A stretch of DNA of 64,000 nt from Variovorax sp. E3 (GTDB lineage: Bacteria; Pseudomonadota; Gammaproteobacteria; Burkholderiales; Burkholderiaceae_C). Every line of letters begins with the position of its first letter. Within the stretch, counting starts at the first letter, position 1. The DNA lies in contig NZ_MOWM01000003.1 of the NCBI RefSeq assembly GCF_016082275.1, positions 81,900 to 145,899 on the forward strand, written 5' to 3'. Below the pieces are notes generated by a model that did no database searches, was not told where the DNA came from, and saw nothing but the letters and a program-made list of their open reading frames with translations. Below are positions 34,533 to 45,984 of this stretch, piece after piece. The translations under genes were made by a program, and so were the position numbers.

Positions 34533-35567
34533 ATGGAAGACACGAAATCGGCCAGAACCTGGCTTCGCATCTTCGCCGCGGGCTACCTGGTGTGCTGCGC
34601 CCTGCTGCTCATCAGCCTCTTCACGCCTATTCCCTATGGCGACCTGACCCGCATCGGGCGCATCTCGGAGCGCGAGTTCGGCTGGCACACGCCGCCGCCT
34701 CCCATTCCGGACGCCGACGTCAAGACCTGGCCGATCAACGAGTCCGACGTCCTGGTCATCGGCGACAGCTTTTCGGTGCGCTACGCATGGCAGGCGTCGC
34801 TGGTCGGCGCGGGCTACAAGATGACGACCACCCACTGGGACAACCTTGGCGGCGTGGTGTGCGGGGACTTCTCGAGCTGGCTTGAAAAGTCCGGCTTCAA
34901 GGGCAAGGTCGTCATCATCGAGAGCATCGAGCGCCTGCTCGAATACCGGATCCAGCAGTCCGAGTCCTGCGGGACGATGAAGCACGCCTTCAATCCGACG
35001 CCACCGCCGTTCGAGAACCCGGCCAAGCCCGCGCCGGGCTTCCAGATCAACTGGGACGCCCAGTTGCTCAGCGGCTGGCTCACCTACCAGAACACCAAGG
35101 CCATCCTGCGCTCCGACAGCTGGACCAACACGCCCGACCACTGGGGCCCGCTGATCGACGCGCGCAACGTGCCCGACGGCTGCAAGCAATTCAGCCATCG
35201 CGCCTGCGGCAAGCTGCTGATGACCGCCGAAGACCGCGTGAACGATCCCCTGTCGGTCAAGTCGGCGCAGTTCATGAAGAACTTCGAGGCCACGGCCGCG
35301 CCCTACAAGGTCGTGTGGATGGTCGTGCCGAACAAGACCACGGTCTATTTGCAACAAGATCATGCCGACGCGTTCCGCGCCGCATTCAACCCGCAAAATA
35401 TCGGACCCGACCTGTTCGCCGTGGCGGCCGAGAACCGCTACAAGGTCATGGACCTTTTCCCCGCCAACGAAACCCATGTCTCGACCCGCGGATACATTCT
35501 TTTCGGTCAGCGTATGCTGGAGGCTGTGCGCCAGGTGCTGCCGCCCCCGGCCGCCAAGTCGCAGTGA
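34533..35567 (+). CDS. Periplasmic SGNH (AlgX/AlgJ-like) acetyltransferase partner of MBOAT
   Basis: A 344-aa protein with one N-terminal transmembrane anchor and a periplasmic SGNH-type domain. The nucleophile motif is VIGDSFS (Ser at ~79), and the distal catalytic motif appears as NETHVSTRGY (His ~315), where AlgX/AlgJ proteins usually show DTHW; Asp to Glu is notable. It starts one nt after the MBOAT stop and probably receives acetyl groups from it to modify an exported glycan. Confidence 0.82.
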   Translation: MEDTKSARTWLRIFAAGYLVCCALLLISLFTPIPYGDLTRIGRISEREFGWHTPPPPIPDADVKTWPINESDVLVIGDSFSVRYAWQASLVGAGYKMTTTHWDNLGGVVCGDFSSWLEKSGFKGKVVIIESIERLLEYRIQQSESCGTMKHAFNPTPPPFENPAKPAPGFQINWDAQLLSGWLTYQNTKAILRSDSWTNTPDHWGPLIDARNVPDGCKQFSHRACGKLLMTAEDRVNDPLSVKSAQFMKNFEATAAPYKVVWMVVPNKTTVYLQQDHADAFRAAFNPQNIGPDLFAVAAENRYKVMDLFPANETHVSTRGYILFGQRMLEAVRQVLPPPAAKSQ

Positions 35568-35597
35568 GCTCGAACCTGACGTGAAAAAACGATACGC

Positions 35598-36353
35598 GTG
35601 ATCCTTTACGAGTACCCCTTCAACGAGCGCATCCGCACCTACCTGCGGCTGGAGCACCTGTTTCGCCGGCTCGGCGAACTGGTGCCCTCTGAATCGCCGC
35701 TGTCCCATCACTACGCCCTGATCACGATTTTCGAGATCATGGACGTGGCCGCGCGGGCCGACCTCAAGGCCGATGTGCTGCGCGACCTCGACAAGCACAA
35801 GAACGTCTTCAACGGCTACCGCGGCAACCCGGCCATCGCCGAAGCCGTGCTCGACCAGGTCGTCGGCCAGCTCGAGCGCAACTTCACGACCCTCAACGGC
35901 GTGGCCGGCAAGGCCGGACAGGCGCTGACGGAAAACGAGTGGCTCATGAGCATCCGCAGCCGCGCCGGCATCCCGGGCGGCACCTGCGAGTTCGACCTGC
36001 CCGCCTACTACGCCTGGCAGCACCGCCCGCCGGCCAGCCGCCGCGCCGACCTGGAGCGCTGGTCCAACACCCTGTCGCCGTTGGCCTCGTCGATCTACCT
36101 GCTGCTCAAGCTGCTGCGCGACGCCGACGTGCCCTACAAGGTGATCGCCACCCACGGCCAGTTCCAGCAGAACCTGCCGCAGGGCCGCAGCTTCCAGCTG
36201 CTGCGCCTGCGCATCGACCCCAAGCTGGGCCTCGTTCCTGAAATCAGCGGCAACCGCCTCATGGTCTCGGTGCGCCTGATGCGCCACGAGGCCGACGACC
36301 GCCTGCACCAGAGCTCGGACGACGCGCCCTTCGAGCTCACCCTCTGCGCATGA
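35598..36353 (+). CDS. zapD: Cell division protein ZapD
   Basis: Stabilises FtsZ bundles at the Z ring. The 251-aa protein begins with a GTG at 35598 ([19 protein letters not shown]) and has the family helical domain and C-terminal beta domain ([12 protein letters not shown]). Its stop overlaps the yacG ATG (ATGA). It is normally next to coaE; here the O-acetylation pair separates them. Confidence 0.95.
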   Translation: MILYEYPFNERIRTYLRLEHLFRRLGELVPSESPLSHHYALITIFEIMDVAARADLKADVLRDLDKHKNVFNGYRGNPAIAEAVLDQVVGQLERNFTTLNGVAGKAGQALTENEWLMSIRSRAGIPGGTCEFDLPAYYAWQHRPPASRRADLERWSNTLSPLASSIYLLLKLLRDADVPYKVIATHGQFQQNLPQGRSFQLLRLRIDPKLGLVPEISGNRLMVSVRLMRHEADDRLHQSSDDAPFELTLCA

Positions 36354-36559
36354 CCCGCGTGAACAGCAAAGGCGAGCGGATCGTCCGCTGCCCCTCGTGC
36401 GGCGGCGACAGCATCTACGCGCCCGGCAATGCCTATCGGCCGTTCTGCAGCGCGCGCTGCAAGGGCATCGACCTCGGCGCCTGGGCCAGCGAGGAATTCC
36501 GGATGCCGGCCGAAGCGCCGCCCGACGAAGAGCCTTTCGGCGACCCCAAGATCCAATAG
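36350..36559 (+). CDS. yacG: DNA gyrase inhibitor YacG, zinc-ribbon protein
   Basis: A 69-aa protein whose E. coli homologue binds GyrB and inhibits gyrase. It has the four-cysteine zinc knuckle CPSCGG and [17 protein letters not shown]. The ATG overlaps the zapD stop by 4 nt. Confidence 0.94.
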   Translation: MTRVNSKGERIVRCPSCGGDSIYAPGNAYRPFCSARCKGIDLGAWASEEFRMPAEAPPDEEPFGDPKIQ

Positions 36560-36581
36560 CCGCAACAGCCGCGCGCGCGGG

Positions 36582-38560
36582 CTACTTGGCGGCGCCGGCG
36601 CCCTCGTCCAGCAGGGCCGGGTCGATATAGGTCGCAAAGCTGCGCGTGTACCTGGGCCGGAGGTGGCCGATGTCCTTGTAGGCCGGTGAGTCGTCGTCCG
36701 GCATGCTCCGGATGCACGCGCCCGAGGCGCAAAGGCTGGCAAAGGGCTCGATCACCTGCGCGCCATTCGCCAAGGCCACCTGTTTGAGCCTGGTATTGAG
36801 CTGCGCCTGATCCTGCGGCACGGGTGCCGTGAGCCGCCCGGCGGATGCCGTCATCGCCCCCAGGCGACTGCCCTGGATCTGCCGCAGCGGGTCAAAGTCC
36901 ATGCCGACCGGATTGCCCAGCACCAGGTAGACCTTCTTGTGGGCCGACAGGCGCTTCAACACCTCGCCCAGCGACTGCAGCGACAGGTCGATGCCATCCC
37001 CGTTCACGAACGGATGCACGGCCTTCTTGTCATCGACGAAGTAGTTCACGACAGGACCGGCCCCCGTGAAATAGCAACTCCAGCATGCCCCCAGAACGAC
37101 CGTATCGATCTGGGGTTGCAGCGCCAGATCGAGCACCGCCGTTCGCCGCTCGTCGCAATCGGCACCGGCATCGAGGCGGGAGAACAGGCCCGGCACGGGC
37201 GGGCACGAGCCCTTTGTGGCGAAGTAAACCGTGCGCGCCCTGGCCGGCTCGGTGCGCGCCAGTTCCAGTGCGCGCGGTGCGTACTGCTCGACGTGGCTGT
37301 CGCCGATCAGCAGCACGTTGTGCTTTCCCTGGCCGGTGCGATAGACGAACTGACCGCCCAACGCGTCCTCCTGGAAGCCATCGTAGTAGTTGTCTTCCTG
37401 CGTGGCATCCGCCACGGCCTGCAATGCCTGGCTGGCGTTGCGGGGCGGCGGCATGCCGAAAAACACCAGCACGCCAACCAGCGCGAGCGCCGCACCGCCC
37501 GCCGCCAGACCGCGCAACAGCGCCTGCGAAAGGTGCAGCTTGACGAAGCGCTCGACGAACCGGTAAGTGCCCCAGGCCAGCACGACGCCGCCACGACGAG
37601 CACCACGCGCACCTGGAGCGACGGCTCGCCCCCTTCGACGATGCGCGCATACGACAACAGCGGCCAGTGCCACAAGTAGAGCGGATAGCTGATCAGCCCG
37701 ATCCACACCATGACCCGGTTCGACAGCAGATAGCGATTGAGCACGCCATTCGGTCCCGCGGCAATGCAGCTCACCGCGCCCAGCACCGGAAGCAGTGCCC
37801 ACCAGCCCGGAAACGCCTTCGTGCTGCGCGTCATGAACAGGCCGAGCACGATCAGGGCGACCCCGACGATCGACTGCACATGCTTGGTCAGCGGCCGCGA
37901 GTTCGCCGAACCGTCCGCGGTCGCTTGCAGGCGCATCGCGGCCAGCAGCCCGCCGGCCATCAGCTCCCAGGCACGCGACAGCGGCGAATAGAACGCCGCC
38001 GCGCGATGCGGCTGCACGGTGATGACGTTGACCAGGAACGAAATCACGGCCACCGCCAGGGTCACGCGCAGGATCGGCCAGCGCTTGCGCCAGGCCAGCC
38101 CCAGCAACAGGGGCCAGAAGATGTAGAACTGCTCCTCGATGCCCAGCGACCACAAATGCAGCAGCGGCTTGGTCTCAGCAGTGGCATCGAAATAGCCCGA
38201 CTCACCAAGAAACACCAGGTTGGCAAAGAAAGCCGCTCCACCCGTGGTCTGCTTGCCCAGTTGAGAGAACTCGCCCGGCAGCAGCACGTACCAGCCGAAA
38301 GCCAGCGTCGCGAGCAGCACAAGCACCAGCGCCGGAAAAATGCGCCGGATACGCCGTGCGTAGAAGTCGCGGTAGCTGAAATCCCCCGCGGCCAGACTCT
38401 GCAGCAGGATGGTCGTGATCAGGAAACCCGAGATCACGAAGAAGATGTCGACCCCGATGAAGCCCCCGGGCAACAAGCTCGGAAAAGCGTGATAGGCCAG
38501 CACGGAGCCCACGGCGACTGCGCGCAGTCCGTCGATGTCCGGTCGGTATTTGGGGTGCAT
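36582..38560 (-). CDS. OafA-like acyltransferase with C-terminal SGNH domain, copy A (frameshifted)
   Basis: Membrane acetyltransferase for a cell-surface glycan, about 659 aa after repair. Residues ~1-350 form the ten-helix acyltransferase-3 domain (RPDIDGLRAVAV, FFVISGFLIT, the RRIRRIFPAL motif). After a further transmembrane helix comes a periplasmic SGNH domain (IGDSHVEQYAPRAL, DIGHLRP). The frame breaks near 37587: one base is missing before GTGCTGGCCTGG, after which AWGTYRFVERF resumes. It is 20 nt downstream of a close paralogue and co-transcribed with it. Confidence 0.88.
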
Positions 38561-38580
38561 CGTGCGGTCTCGGTCTTCGG

Positions 38581-40548
38581 CTACTTGGCGGACGGCGTCG
38601 TCTCGCTCTTGCGCATCACGCGATCGATGTAGTTCGCGTGGTCTCGCGTGAACTCCAGCCGGAGGTGATCGCCGTCCTTGTACGACGGATTTCCATCGGG
38701 CATGACACGCTGGCACGCATTGTCCTTGCACAGGCTGGCCACGGCGTCGATCGGCTCGGCACCGCTCGCCGCGGCGATGGCCAGCAACCGGTCGTTGAGC
38801 TGCCTCTGGTTGGCCGGCAGCTGCGCCGTCGGTGTCGTCGGTGCGGCGGTGATGTGCGCCAGCCTGTTGCCCTGGATCAGGCGTCGTGGCGTGAAGTCCG
38901 CCCCGCCCGGGTTGTCGAGCAGCAGATACACCTTCTTTTTCTGCGACAGGTCGCGCAGCAGCGCTTCCAGCGAGGCGAGCGAGCGGGCGATGCCGTCCCC
39001 GTTCTGGAAGGGATGGACCACGCCGTCCGGTCCGCGGAAGTAATAGTCGACCGCGCCGGAGTCGAGGAAATAGCAATTCCAGCATCCACCGATGACGACC
39101 GTCTTGACCTGGGGGGAATAGGCAATGGCCAGCGTCTTGTCGCGGCGTTCCGGGCAGTCGACGTTCTTGTCCGCGAAGACACCAGGCACCGGCGGGCACG
39201 AACCCAGGGTCGCGAAATATGCGGTGCGTGTGTCTTCGGGAAAGGCCCGCGCCACTTCCAGCGCGCGAGGCGCGTACTGCTGCACATGGCTGTCACCGAC
39301 GAAGAAAGTATCGGCCGCGCCGGCACCGACCTTGTAGACCCGCTGGTCGCCGACCATGTCGCGCTCCAGACCTTCGTAATAGTCGCCATCGACCGCGGCA
39401 TTCGCCACGCCCTGGAGCGCCGCGTTGCTGTTGCGCGGCAAGGGAATGCCGAACGACACCACCGCGCCCACGGCCGCCAGCACCGCCATCGACACCACCA
39501 GGGCACGCAGCACGCCCGGCGTCGGCCGATGCCGGGCGAAGCGTTCCACGAACCGGTACGTGGCCCAGGCCAGCAGCACGCTCGCGGCCACCGCGCAGAC
39601 ACGGGCGGTCACCGAGTGGTGCACGGGGTCGTTCTCGACGAGGCGCACATACACCAGCAGCGGCCAGTGCCAGAGATACAGCGGATAGCTGATGAGCCCG
39701 ATCCACACCATCACCCGGTTCGACAGCAGGTACTTGTTCAGCACGCCCGTCGGCCCCGCCGCGATGCAGCTCATCGCGCCCAGCGTGGGCAACAGCGCCC
39801 ACCAGCCCGGAAACGCCTTGATGGCCCGGATCATCACCAGCCCGAGCACGATGAGCCCGATGCCGAGCACGGACTGCAGGTGGCTGCGCCACGGGTTGGG
39901 AGTCGGCGGGCGCAACCGCATGCAGGCGAGGATGCCCCCGACCATCAGTTCCCAGAAACGGGAGGCCGGCGAATAGAACGACGCCGTCGGAAAGGGATGG
40001 ACCGTCGCCACGTTGACCAGCAGCGACACCGCCGCGATCGCCAGCACCAGCCGGACGATCGGCCACTTCCGGTGCCAGGCGAAACCCAGCAACAGCGGCC
40101 AGAAAATATAGAACTGCTCCTCGATGCCCAGCGACCACAGGTGCAGCAGCGGCTTGGCCTCGGCCGCGGTGTCGAAGTAGCCTGCCTCGCCCCAGAAGAC
40201 CAGGTTGGCGACGAACGCGGCGCCGCCCACGGTCTGCTTGCCGAGTTCGGCGAACTCGTCCGACAGCAGCAGATACCAGCCGGCGCACAGCGTGACCAGC
40301 AGCACCAGCACCAGCGCTGGAAAGATCCGCCGCACACGCCGTACGTAGAAATCCTTGAAGCTGAAATCGCCCGCCGCCAGGCTCTGCAAAATGATGGTCG
40401 TGATCAGGAACCCTGAAATCACGAAGAAGATATCGACCCCGATGAAGCCCCCGGGCAGCAGGCTCGGGAAGGCGTGATAGAGCACCACGGAGGCTACCGC
40501 GACGGCGCGCAGGCCGTCGATGTCGGGGCGGTACTTGGGGTGCATCAA
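38581..40548 (-). CDS. OafA-like acyltransferase with C-terminal SGNH domain, copy B
   Basis: Intact 655-aa paralogue of the downstream gene. Acyltransferase-3 domain with RPDIDGLRAVAVASVVLYHA, FFVISGFLIT and RRVRRIFPALVL, followed by a SGNH domain with VGDSHVQQYAPRAL and YKDGDHLR as likely catalytic Ser and Asp/His sites. Start is MMHPKYRPD at 40548 or one codon later. Such single-chain enzymes O-acetylate lipopolysaccharide O-antigen or other surface glycans. The pair looks like a tandem duplication. Confidence 0.92.
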   Translation of the reverse strand: MMHPKYRPDIDGLRAVAVASVVLYHAFPSLLPGGFIGVDIFFVISGFLITTIILQSLAAGDFSFKDFYVRRVRRIFPALVLVLLVTLCAGWYLLLSDEFAELGKQTVGGAAFVANLVFWGEAGYFDTAAEAKPLLHLWSLGIEEQFYIFWPLLLGFAWHRKWPIVRLVLAIAAVSLLVNVATVHPFPTASFYSPASRFWELMVGGILACMRLRPPTPNPWRSHLQSVLGIGLIVLGLVMIRAIKAFPGWWALLPTLGAMSCIAAGPTGVLNKYLLSNRVMVWIGLISYPLYLWHWPLLVYVRLVENDPVHHSVTARVCAVAASVLLAWATYRFVERFARHRPTPGVLRALVVSMAVLAAVGAVVSFGIPLPRNSNAALQGVANAAVDGDYYEGLERDMVGDQRVYKVGAGAADTFFVGDSHVQQYAPRALEVARAFPEDTRTAYFATLGSCPPVPGVFADKNVDCPERRDKTLAIAYSPQVKTVVIGGCWNCYFLDSGAVDYYFRGPDGVVHPFQNGDGIARSLASLEALLRDLSQKKKVYLLLDNPGGADFTPRRLIQGNRLAHITAAPTTPTAQLPANQRQLNDRLLAIAAASGAEPIDAVASLCKDNACQRVMPDGNPSYKDGDHLRLEFTRDHANYIDRVMRKSETTPSAK

Positions 40549-40632
40549 TCAGTCGATCGGTCGTGGGACATCAGGTTGCCACGCCGCCCTCTTCCTGATC
40601 CGAAAGAAGGCCGGACACGCCTGACGCGTGCC

Positions 40633-41070
40633 CTATGCCGCAGCCTGCGGCGCGAACGGCAGCCCGCGCTCCTCCGACAGCCACTGCAACACAGGCAGCG
40701 CCCCCGGCAACACCGGCGTCACATCCAGCGGCAGTTGCTGCCACGCCATCTGCTGGCCTTCACGCATTTCGAATTCACCGGTCCACGCCGTCACCTTGCA
40801 CCAGTGCAGGCGCACCAGCGCATGCGGGTAGTCGTGCTCGGTGATCTTCCAGACCTCGGCGCCGTCGATGGTGATGCCGAGCTCTTCCTGCAGCTCGCGC
40901 CGCAGCGCCTGCTCGACCGTTTCGCCCGCCTCGATCTTGCCGCCCGGAAACTCCCAGTAGCCCGCATAGGCCTTGCCTTCAGGCCGGGTCGAGAGCAGCA
41001 GCGCGTCGTCGGCCAGGCGAATCAACACGCCGACCGCGACCTCGGTGTGCTTGCGCACTTCGTTGCTCAC
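40633..41070 (-). CDS. mutT: 8-oxo-dGTP diphosphatase MutT
   Basis: Nudix enzyme that removes oxidised dGTP from the nucleotide pool. 145 aa with GTG start at 41070 ([13 protein letters not shown]). The Nudix box runs from GGKIEAGETVEQ to LQEELGI, preceded by GYWEFPGG as in MutT. The start overlaps the stop of the upstream ATPase gene (GTGA), so the two are coupled. Confidence 0.93.
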   Translation of the reverse strand: MSNEVRKHTEVAVGVLIRLADDALLLSTRPEGKAYAGYWEFPGGKIEAGETVEQALRRELQEELGITIDGAEVWKITEHDYPHALVRLHWCKVTAWTGEFEMREGQQMAWQQLPLDVTPVLPGALPVLQWLSEERGLPFAPQAAA

Positions 41071-41942
41071 GCGTTGGCCCGCCCTGCGTAGTCGCGCGCG
41101 AACTGATAAGCCACACGGCCGCTGCGCGAACCGCGCTCCAGCGCCCAGACCAGCGCCTCGGGCCGTGCCGCCGCGATGGCGGCGGCATCGACGCCGAACG
41201 ACGAGAGCCATTGCCCCACGATCGTCAGATATTCGTTCTGGCTGAACGGATAGAAGCTCACCCAGAGGCCGAAGCGCTCCGACAGCGAGATCTTTTCCTC
41301 GATCACTTCACCGGGGTGCACTTCGCCGTCGTCGGTGTGCGTGTACGTGAGGTTTTCCTTCATGTACTCGGGCAGCAGGTGGCGCCGGTTGCTGGTCGCG
41401 TAGATCAGCACGTTGGGCGTCGACGCGGCAATCGAGCCGTCCAGGATCGACTTCAGCGCCTTGTAGCCCGGCTCGCCCTCGTCGAAGCTCAGGTCGTCGC
41501 TGAACACGATGAACTTCTCGGGCCGCTGCGAGACCACCTCGACGATGTCGGGCAGGTCAGTCAGCTCGGCCTTGTCGACCTCGATCAGGCGCAGCCCCTG
41601 CGGCGCATAGGCCTGCAGGCACGCACGGATCAGCGACGACTTGCCGGTGCCCCGCGCGCCCGTCAGCAGCACGTTGTTGGCCGGCTTGCCTTCGACGAAC
41701 TGGCGCGTGTTGCGCTCGATCTTTTCCTTCTGGACATCGATTTCCTTCAGCGAATCGAGCGCCATCGTGGCCACGTGCTTGACCGGCTCGAGCACGCCAT
41801 GGCCCGAGTTGCGACGGCGGTAGCGCCAGGCGATGGACGCGTTCCAGTCGGGCGGTGCCGCCAGCGGCTGCGGCAGGATCGATTCGATGCGGCCAATGAG
41901 CTGCTCGGCGCGCTCGATCAGTTTCTGAAACTGCTCGTTCAT
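41067..41942 (-). CDS. DUF815-family AAA ATPase
   Basis: A 291-aa P-loop ATPase of the DUF815 family, function unknown. Walker [10 protein letters not shown] (95-103), Walker [12 protein letters not shown], sensor region [13 protein letters not shown]. It lies between argJ and mutT with 4-nt overlaps on both sides, a common betaproteobacterial arrangement. Confidence 0.92.
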   Translation of the reverse strand: MNEQFQKLIERAEQLIGRIESILPQPLAAPPDWNASIAWRYRRRNSGHGVLEPVKHVATMALDSLKEIDVQKEKIERNTRQFVEGKPANNVLLTGARGTGKSSLIRACLQAYAPQGLRLIEVDKAELTDLPDIVEVVSQRPEKFIVFSDDLSFDEGEPGYKALKSILDGSIAASTPNVLIYATSNRRHLLPEYMKENLTYTHTDDGEVHPGEVIEEKISLSERFGLWVSFYPFSQNEYLTIVGQWLSSFGVDAAAIAAARPEALVWALERGSRSGRVAYQFARDYAGRANA

Positions 41943-43168
41943 GACCGGTAGTCGGCGTTGATGGTCACGTAGTCGTGGCTCAGGTCGCAGGTCCACACGG
42001 TCTCGCTGGCGTTGCCGCGGCCCAGGCCGATGCGCACCGTGATCTCGCTCTGCTTCATGACGCGCTGGCCGTCTTCCTCGCGGTACGACGGGTTGCGCCC
42101 GCCCTTGACCGCCACGTGCACGTCGTCCAGGAACAGGTCGATGCCGGTCTGGTCGAGGTCGCCGATGCCCGCATAGCCCACTGCCGCGAGGATGCGGCCC
42201 AGGTTCGGGTCGCTGGCGAAGAAGGCGGTCTTGACCAGCGGCGAATGCGCCACGGCATAGGCCACCTGCTTGCACTCGGCCGCATCCTTGCCGCCCTCGA
42301 CCTGGATGGTGATGAACTTGGTCGCGCCCTCGCCGTCGCGCACGATGGCCTGCGCCAGCTGGCGGGCCACGTTCTGCATGGCGGCCACGAGCGCCTTGCC
42401 TTCGGCCGAGTCGAGCGAGGTGATGACGGCGTTGGCCGCCTTCTGCGTCGCGATGACCACGAACGAGTCGTTGGTGGAGGTGTCGCCGTCGATGGTCACG
42501 CGGTTGAACGAGGCGTCGGCCAGCAGCTTGGCCAGCGGCTGGATCAGCGACGCGTCGATCTTCGCGTCGGTCGCCATGAAGCCGAGCATGGTCGCCATGT
42601 TCGGGCGGATCATGCCGGCGCCCTTGCTGATGCCGGTGATGGTGACGGTGGCGCCGCCGACCTGCGCCCGCTGGCTGAAGGCCTTCGGGATCGTGTCGGT
42701 GGTCATGATGCCCTCGGCCGCGCGCGCCCAGTGGTTGGCGTCGGCATCGGCCAGCGCGGCCGGCAGGCCCGCTTCGATGCGGTCGACCGGCAGCGGCTCC
42801 ATGATCACGCCGGTGGAGAACGGCAGGATCTGCTCGGGCGAGATTTCCAGCTTGCGCGCCAGCGCGATGCAGGTCGAGCGCGTGCGCATCAGCCCGTCTT
42901 CGCCCGTGCCGGCGTTCGCGTTGCCGGTGTTGATCACCATCGCGCGAATGCCGTGGTTGGCCGCCAGGTGTTCGCGGCAGACCTGCACCGGCGCCGCGCA
43001 GAAGCGGTTCTGGGTAAACACGCCGCCGACCGCGGCGCCCTCGTCGATCAGCACGACGGTCAGGTCCTTGCGATTGGCCTTGCGCACGCCGGCTTCGGCC
43101 ACGCCGATGCGGACGCCGGGCACCGCGAACAAGGCGGCGGGATCAGGGGCAGACAGGCTCACGGGCAT
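41939..43168 (-). CDS. argJ: Bifunctional ornithine acetyltransferase / N-acetylglutamate synthase
   Basis: Recycles the acetyl group in arginine synthesis. 409 aa; the self-cleavage site that makes alpha and beta chains is before Thr in [11 protein letters not shown]. Family motifs [13 protein letters not shown] and [11 protein letters not shown] are present. It is followed by the ATPase gene with a 4-nt overlap and preceded by secA on the same strand (29 nt). Confidence 0.96.
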   Translation of the reverse strand: MPVSLSAPDPAALFAVPGVRIGVAEAGVRKANRKDLTVVLIDEGAAVGGVFTQNRFCAAPVQVCREHLAANHGIRAMVINTGNANAGTGEDGLMRTRSTCIALARKLEISPEQILPFSTGVIMEPLPVDRIEAGLPAALADADANHWARAAEGIMTTDTIPKAFSQRAQVGGATVTITGISKGAGMIRPNMATMLGFMATDAKIDASLIQPLAKLLADASFNRVTIDGDTSTNDSFVVIATQKAANAVITSLDSAEGKALVAAMQNVARQLAQAIVRDGEGATKFITIQVEGGKDAAECKQVAYAVAHSPLVKTAFFASDPNLGRILAAVGYAGIGDLDQTGIDLFLDDVHVAVKGGRNPSYREEDGQRVMKQSEITVRIGLGRGNASETVWTCDLSHDYVTINADYRS

Positions 43169-43197
43169 GGAGGTTTCTCTTCGAGGGTTTGTTCAGG

Positions 43198-45984
43198 TCA
43201 GCTGAGCTTGCCGTGGCATTGCTTGTATTTCTTGCCGCTGCCGCAAGGGCATGGGTCGTTGCGGCCGACACGGGCAAAGGCCAGGGCTTCGGCGCTCAGC
43301 GCGCCGGCACCCGCCGCCGCCAGGCGACGCTGGCTTTCCTCGTCGACGCGCACCTCGACCTCGCCGGTTTCCGTCGGCGCGGTGTAGGTGATGTTGGCAA
43401 GGTTCTCGCCGCGGCTCTCGAGCGCTTCGGCGGCTTCCTCAAGCTGTTCGCCCGACTGCACGCGCACCGTCATCAGCTGGCGCGTGACTTCGTTCTTGAC
43501 CGAGTCGAGCAGTTGGCCGAAGAGCTCGAAGGCTTCGCGCTTGTATTCCTGCTTGGGCTGCTTTTGCGCATAGCCGCGCAGGTGGATGCCCTGGCGCAGG
43601 TAGTCGAGCGAGGCCAGGTGTTCGCGCCAGTGGGTGTCGATGCTCTGCAGCAGCACCATGCGCTCGAACTGCGTGAAGTTCTCCTGGCCGATCAGCGCCA
43701 GCTTGGCGTCGAAGGTGTCGTTGGCGCCCTTGAGCACCTTCTCGACGATTTCCTCGTCGGAGATGGCGTCCGCCGCCTCGACTTCCTTCTTGAGCGGCAT
43801 GTCCAGGCCCCACTCGGTGAAGAGCGTCTTCTCGAGGGCGTCGAGCTCCCACTGCTCCTCGACCGATTCGCGCGGTACGTACTGGCGCACGAGGTCGGTG
43901 AAGCAGCCTTCGCGCAGCCCGGCGATCTGCGCCGTGAGGTCGCCCGCGTCGAGGATGTCGTTGCGCTGCTGGTAGATCACCTTGCGCTGGTCGTTCGACA
44001 CGTCGTCGTACTCGAGCAGCTGCTTGCGGATGTCGAAGTTGCGCGCCTCGACCTTGCGTTGCGCGCTCTCGATGCTGCGCGTGACGATGCCGGCCTCGAT
44101 GGCTTCGCCGTCGGGCATCTTCAGGCGGTCCATGATCGCCTTCACGCGGTCGCCCGCGAAGATGCGCATCAGCGGATCGTCCAGGCTCAGGTAGAAACGC
44201 GACGAGCCCGGGTCGCCCTGGCGGCCCGAACGCCCGCGCAGCTGGTTGTCGATGCGGCGCGACTCATGGCGCTCGGTGGCAATGATGCGCAGGCCGCCCA
44301 GCGACTTCACGAACTCGTGGTCCTTGGACCATTCGGCGCGCACGTGCTCGATGTCGGCCTGCTTGGTGGCTTCGTCGCGGCCTTCGTCGGCCTCGATCGC
44401 CTCGATCATCTTCTCGATGTTGCCGCCCAGCACGATGTCGGTGCCGCGACCGGCCATGTTGGTGGCGATGGTGATCATCTTCGTGCGGCCGGCCTGCGCC
44501 ACGATGTCGGCTTCGCGTGCGTGCTGCTTGGCGTTCAGCACCTGGTGCGGCAGGCCCGCCTTCTCGAGCAGGCCGTCGATGATTTCCGAGTTCTCGATGG
44601 ACGAGGTGCCCACCAGCACCGGCTGGCCGCGCTCGTAGCACTCGCGGATGTCCTGGATGGCCGCTTCGTACTTCTCGCGCGTCGTCTTGTAGACGCGGTC
44701 GAGCTGGTCTTCGCGCTTGCTGATGCGGTTGGGCGGAATGATCGTGGTCTCGAGACCGTAGATTTCCTGGAATTCGTAGGCCTCGGTGTCGGCCGTGCCG
44801 GTCATGCCGGCCAGCTTGCCGTACAGGCGGAAGTAGTTCTGGAAGGTGATCGAGGCCAGCGTCTGGTTCTCGGCCTGGATCTCCACGCCTTCCTTGGCTT
44901 CCACGGCCTGGTGCAGGCCGTCGCTCCAGCGGCGGCCCGTCATGAGGCGGCCGGTGAACTCGTCGACGATGACCACTTCGCCCTGCTGCACCACGTAGTG
45001 CTGGTCGCGGTGGTACAGGTGACGGGCGCGCAGCGCCGCGTTCAGGTGGTGCATCAGCGTGATGTTGGCCGGGTCGTACAGCGACGCGCCTTCGGGCAGC
45101 AGCTTGAACTCGCCCAGGATGCGCTCGGCGTTCTCGTGGCCGTCTTCGGTCAGGAACACCTGGTGCGTCTTCTCGTCGACCGTGAAGTCGCCGGGCACCG
45201 TGACGCCCTCGCCCGTGCGCGGGTCGGCTTCGCCTTCCTGCTTGGTCAGCAGCGGCACCACCTTGTTGATGGCCAGGTAGAGGTCGGTGTGGTCTTCGGC
45301 CTGGCCGCTGATGATCAGCGGCGTGCGGGCCTCGTCGATCAGGATCGAGTCCACTTCGTCGACGATGGCGAAATTCAGCCCGCGCTGAACCCGGTCGCCG
45401 GGCTCGTAGACCATGTTGTCGCGCAGGTAGTCGAAGCCGTACTCGTTGTTGGTGCCGTACGTGATGTCGCTGCCGTAGGCCTGCTGCTTTTCCTCGCGCG
45501 GCATCTGGGGCAGGTTGATGCCCACCGACAGCCCGAGGAAGTTGTACAGCCGGCCCATCCAGCGCGCGTCGCGGCTGGCGAGGTAGTCGTTCACCGTGAC
45601 CACGTGCACGCCCTTGCCGGACAGCGCGTTCAGGTACACCGGCAGCGTGGCGGTCAGCGTCTTGCCTTCGCCCGTGCGCATTTCGGAAATCTTGCCGTTG
45701 TGCAGCGCCATGCCGCCCAGCAGCTGCACGTCGAAGTGGCGCATCTTCATGATGCGCTTGGAGCCTTCGCGCACCGTGGCAAAAGCCTCCGGCAGCAGCG
45801 CATCGAGGGTCTCGCCCTTGGCGATGCGGTCCTTGAACTCCTGCGTCTTGGCGCGCAGCCCGTCGTCGCTGAGCTTCTCGAACTCGGGTTCGAGCGCATT
45901 GATGCGTTCCACCGTCTTGCGATACTGCTTGAGGAGCCGATCGTTGCGACTGCCGAAAATCTGGGTCAGGAAGTTGGTTGCCAT
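43198..45984 (-). CDS. secA: Preprotein translocase ATPase SecA
   Basis: Motor of the Sec export pathway. The 928-aa protein starts [16 protein letters not shown] at 45984. It shows Walker A MRTGEGKT, Walker [17 protein letters not shown], the helicase motif [27 protein letters not shown], the helical scaffold and wing regions, and a C-terminal zinc finger [14 protein letters not shown]. It is divergent from dciA. The intergenic region shows no secM-like leader peptide. Confidence 0.98.
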   Translation of the reverse strand: MATNFLTQIFGSRNDRLLKQYRKTVERINALEPEFEKLSDDGLRAKTQEFKDRIAKGETLDALLPEAFATVREGSKRIMKMRHFDVQLLGGMALHNGKISEMRTGEGKTLTATLPVYLNALSGKGVHVVTVNDYLASRDARWMGRLYNFLGLSVGINLPQMPREEKQQAYGSDITYGTNNEYGFDYLRDNMVYEPGDRVQRGLNFAIVDEVDSILIDEARTPLIISGQAEDHTDLYLAINKVVPLLTKQEGEADPRTGEGVTVPGDFTVDEKTHQVFLTEDGHENAERILGEFKLLPEGASLYDPANITLMHHLNAALRARHLYHRDQHYVVQQGEVVIVDEFTGRLMTGRRWSDGLHQAVEAKEGVEIQAENQTLASITFQNYFRLYGKLAGMTGTADTEAYEFQEIYGLETTIIPPNRISKREDQLDRVYKTTREKYEAAIQDIRECYERGQPVLVGTSSIENSEIIDGLLEKAGLPHQVLNAKQHAREADIVAQAGRTKMITIATNMAGRGTDIVLGGNIEKMIEAIEADEGRDEATKQADIEHVRAEWSKDHEFVKSLGGLRIIATERHESRRIDNQLRGRSGRQGDPGSSRFYLSLDDPLMRIFAGDRVKAIMDRLKMPDGEAIEAGIVTRSIESAQRKVEARNFDIRKQLLEYDDVSNDQRKVIYQQRNDILDAGDLTAQIAGLREGCFTDLVRQYVPRESVEEQWELDALEKTLFTEWGLDMPLKKEVEAADAISDEEIVEKVLKGANDTFDAKLALIGQENFTQFERMVLLQSIDTHWREHLASLDYLRQGIHLRGYAQKQPKQEYKREAFELFGQLLDSVKNEVTRQLMTVRVQSGEQLEEAAEALESRGENLANITYTAPTETGEVEVRVDEESQRRLAAAGAGALSAEALAFARVGRNDPCPCGSGKKYKQCHGKLS

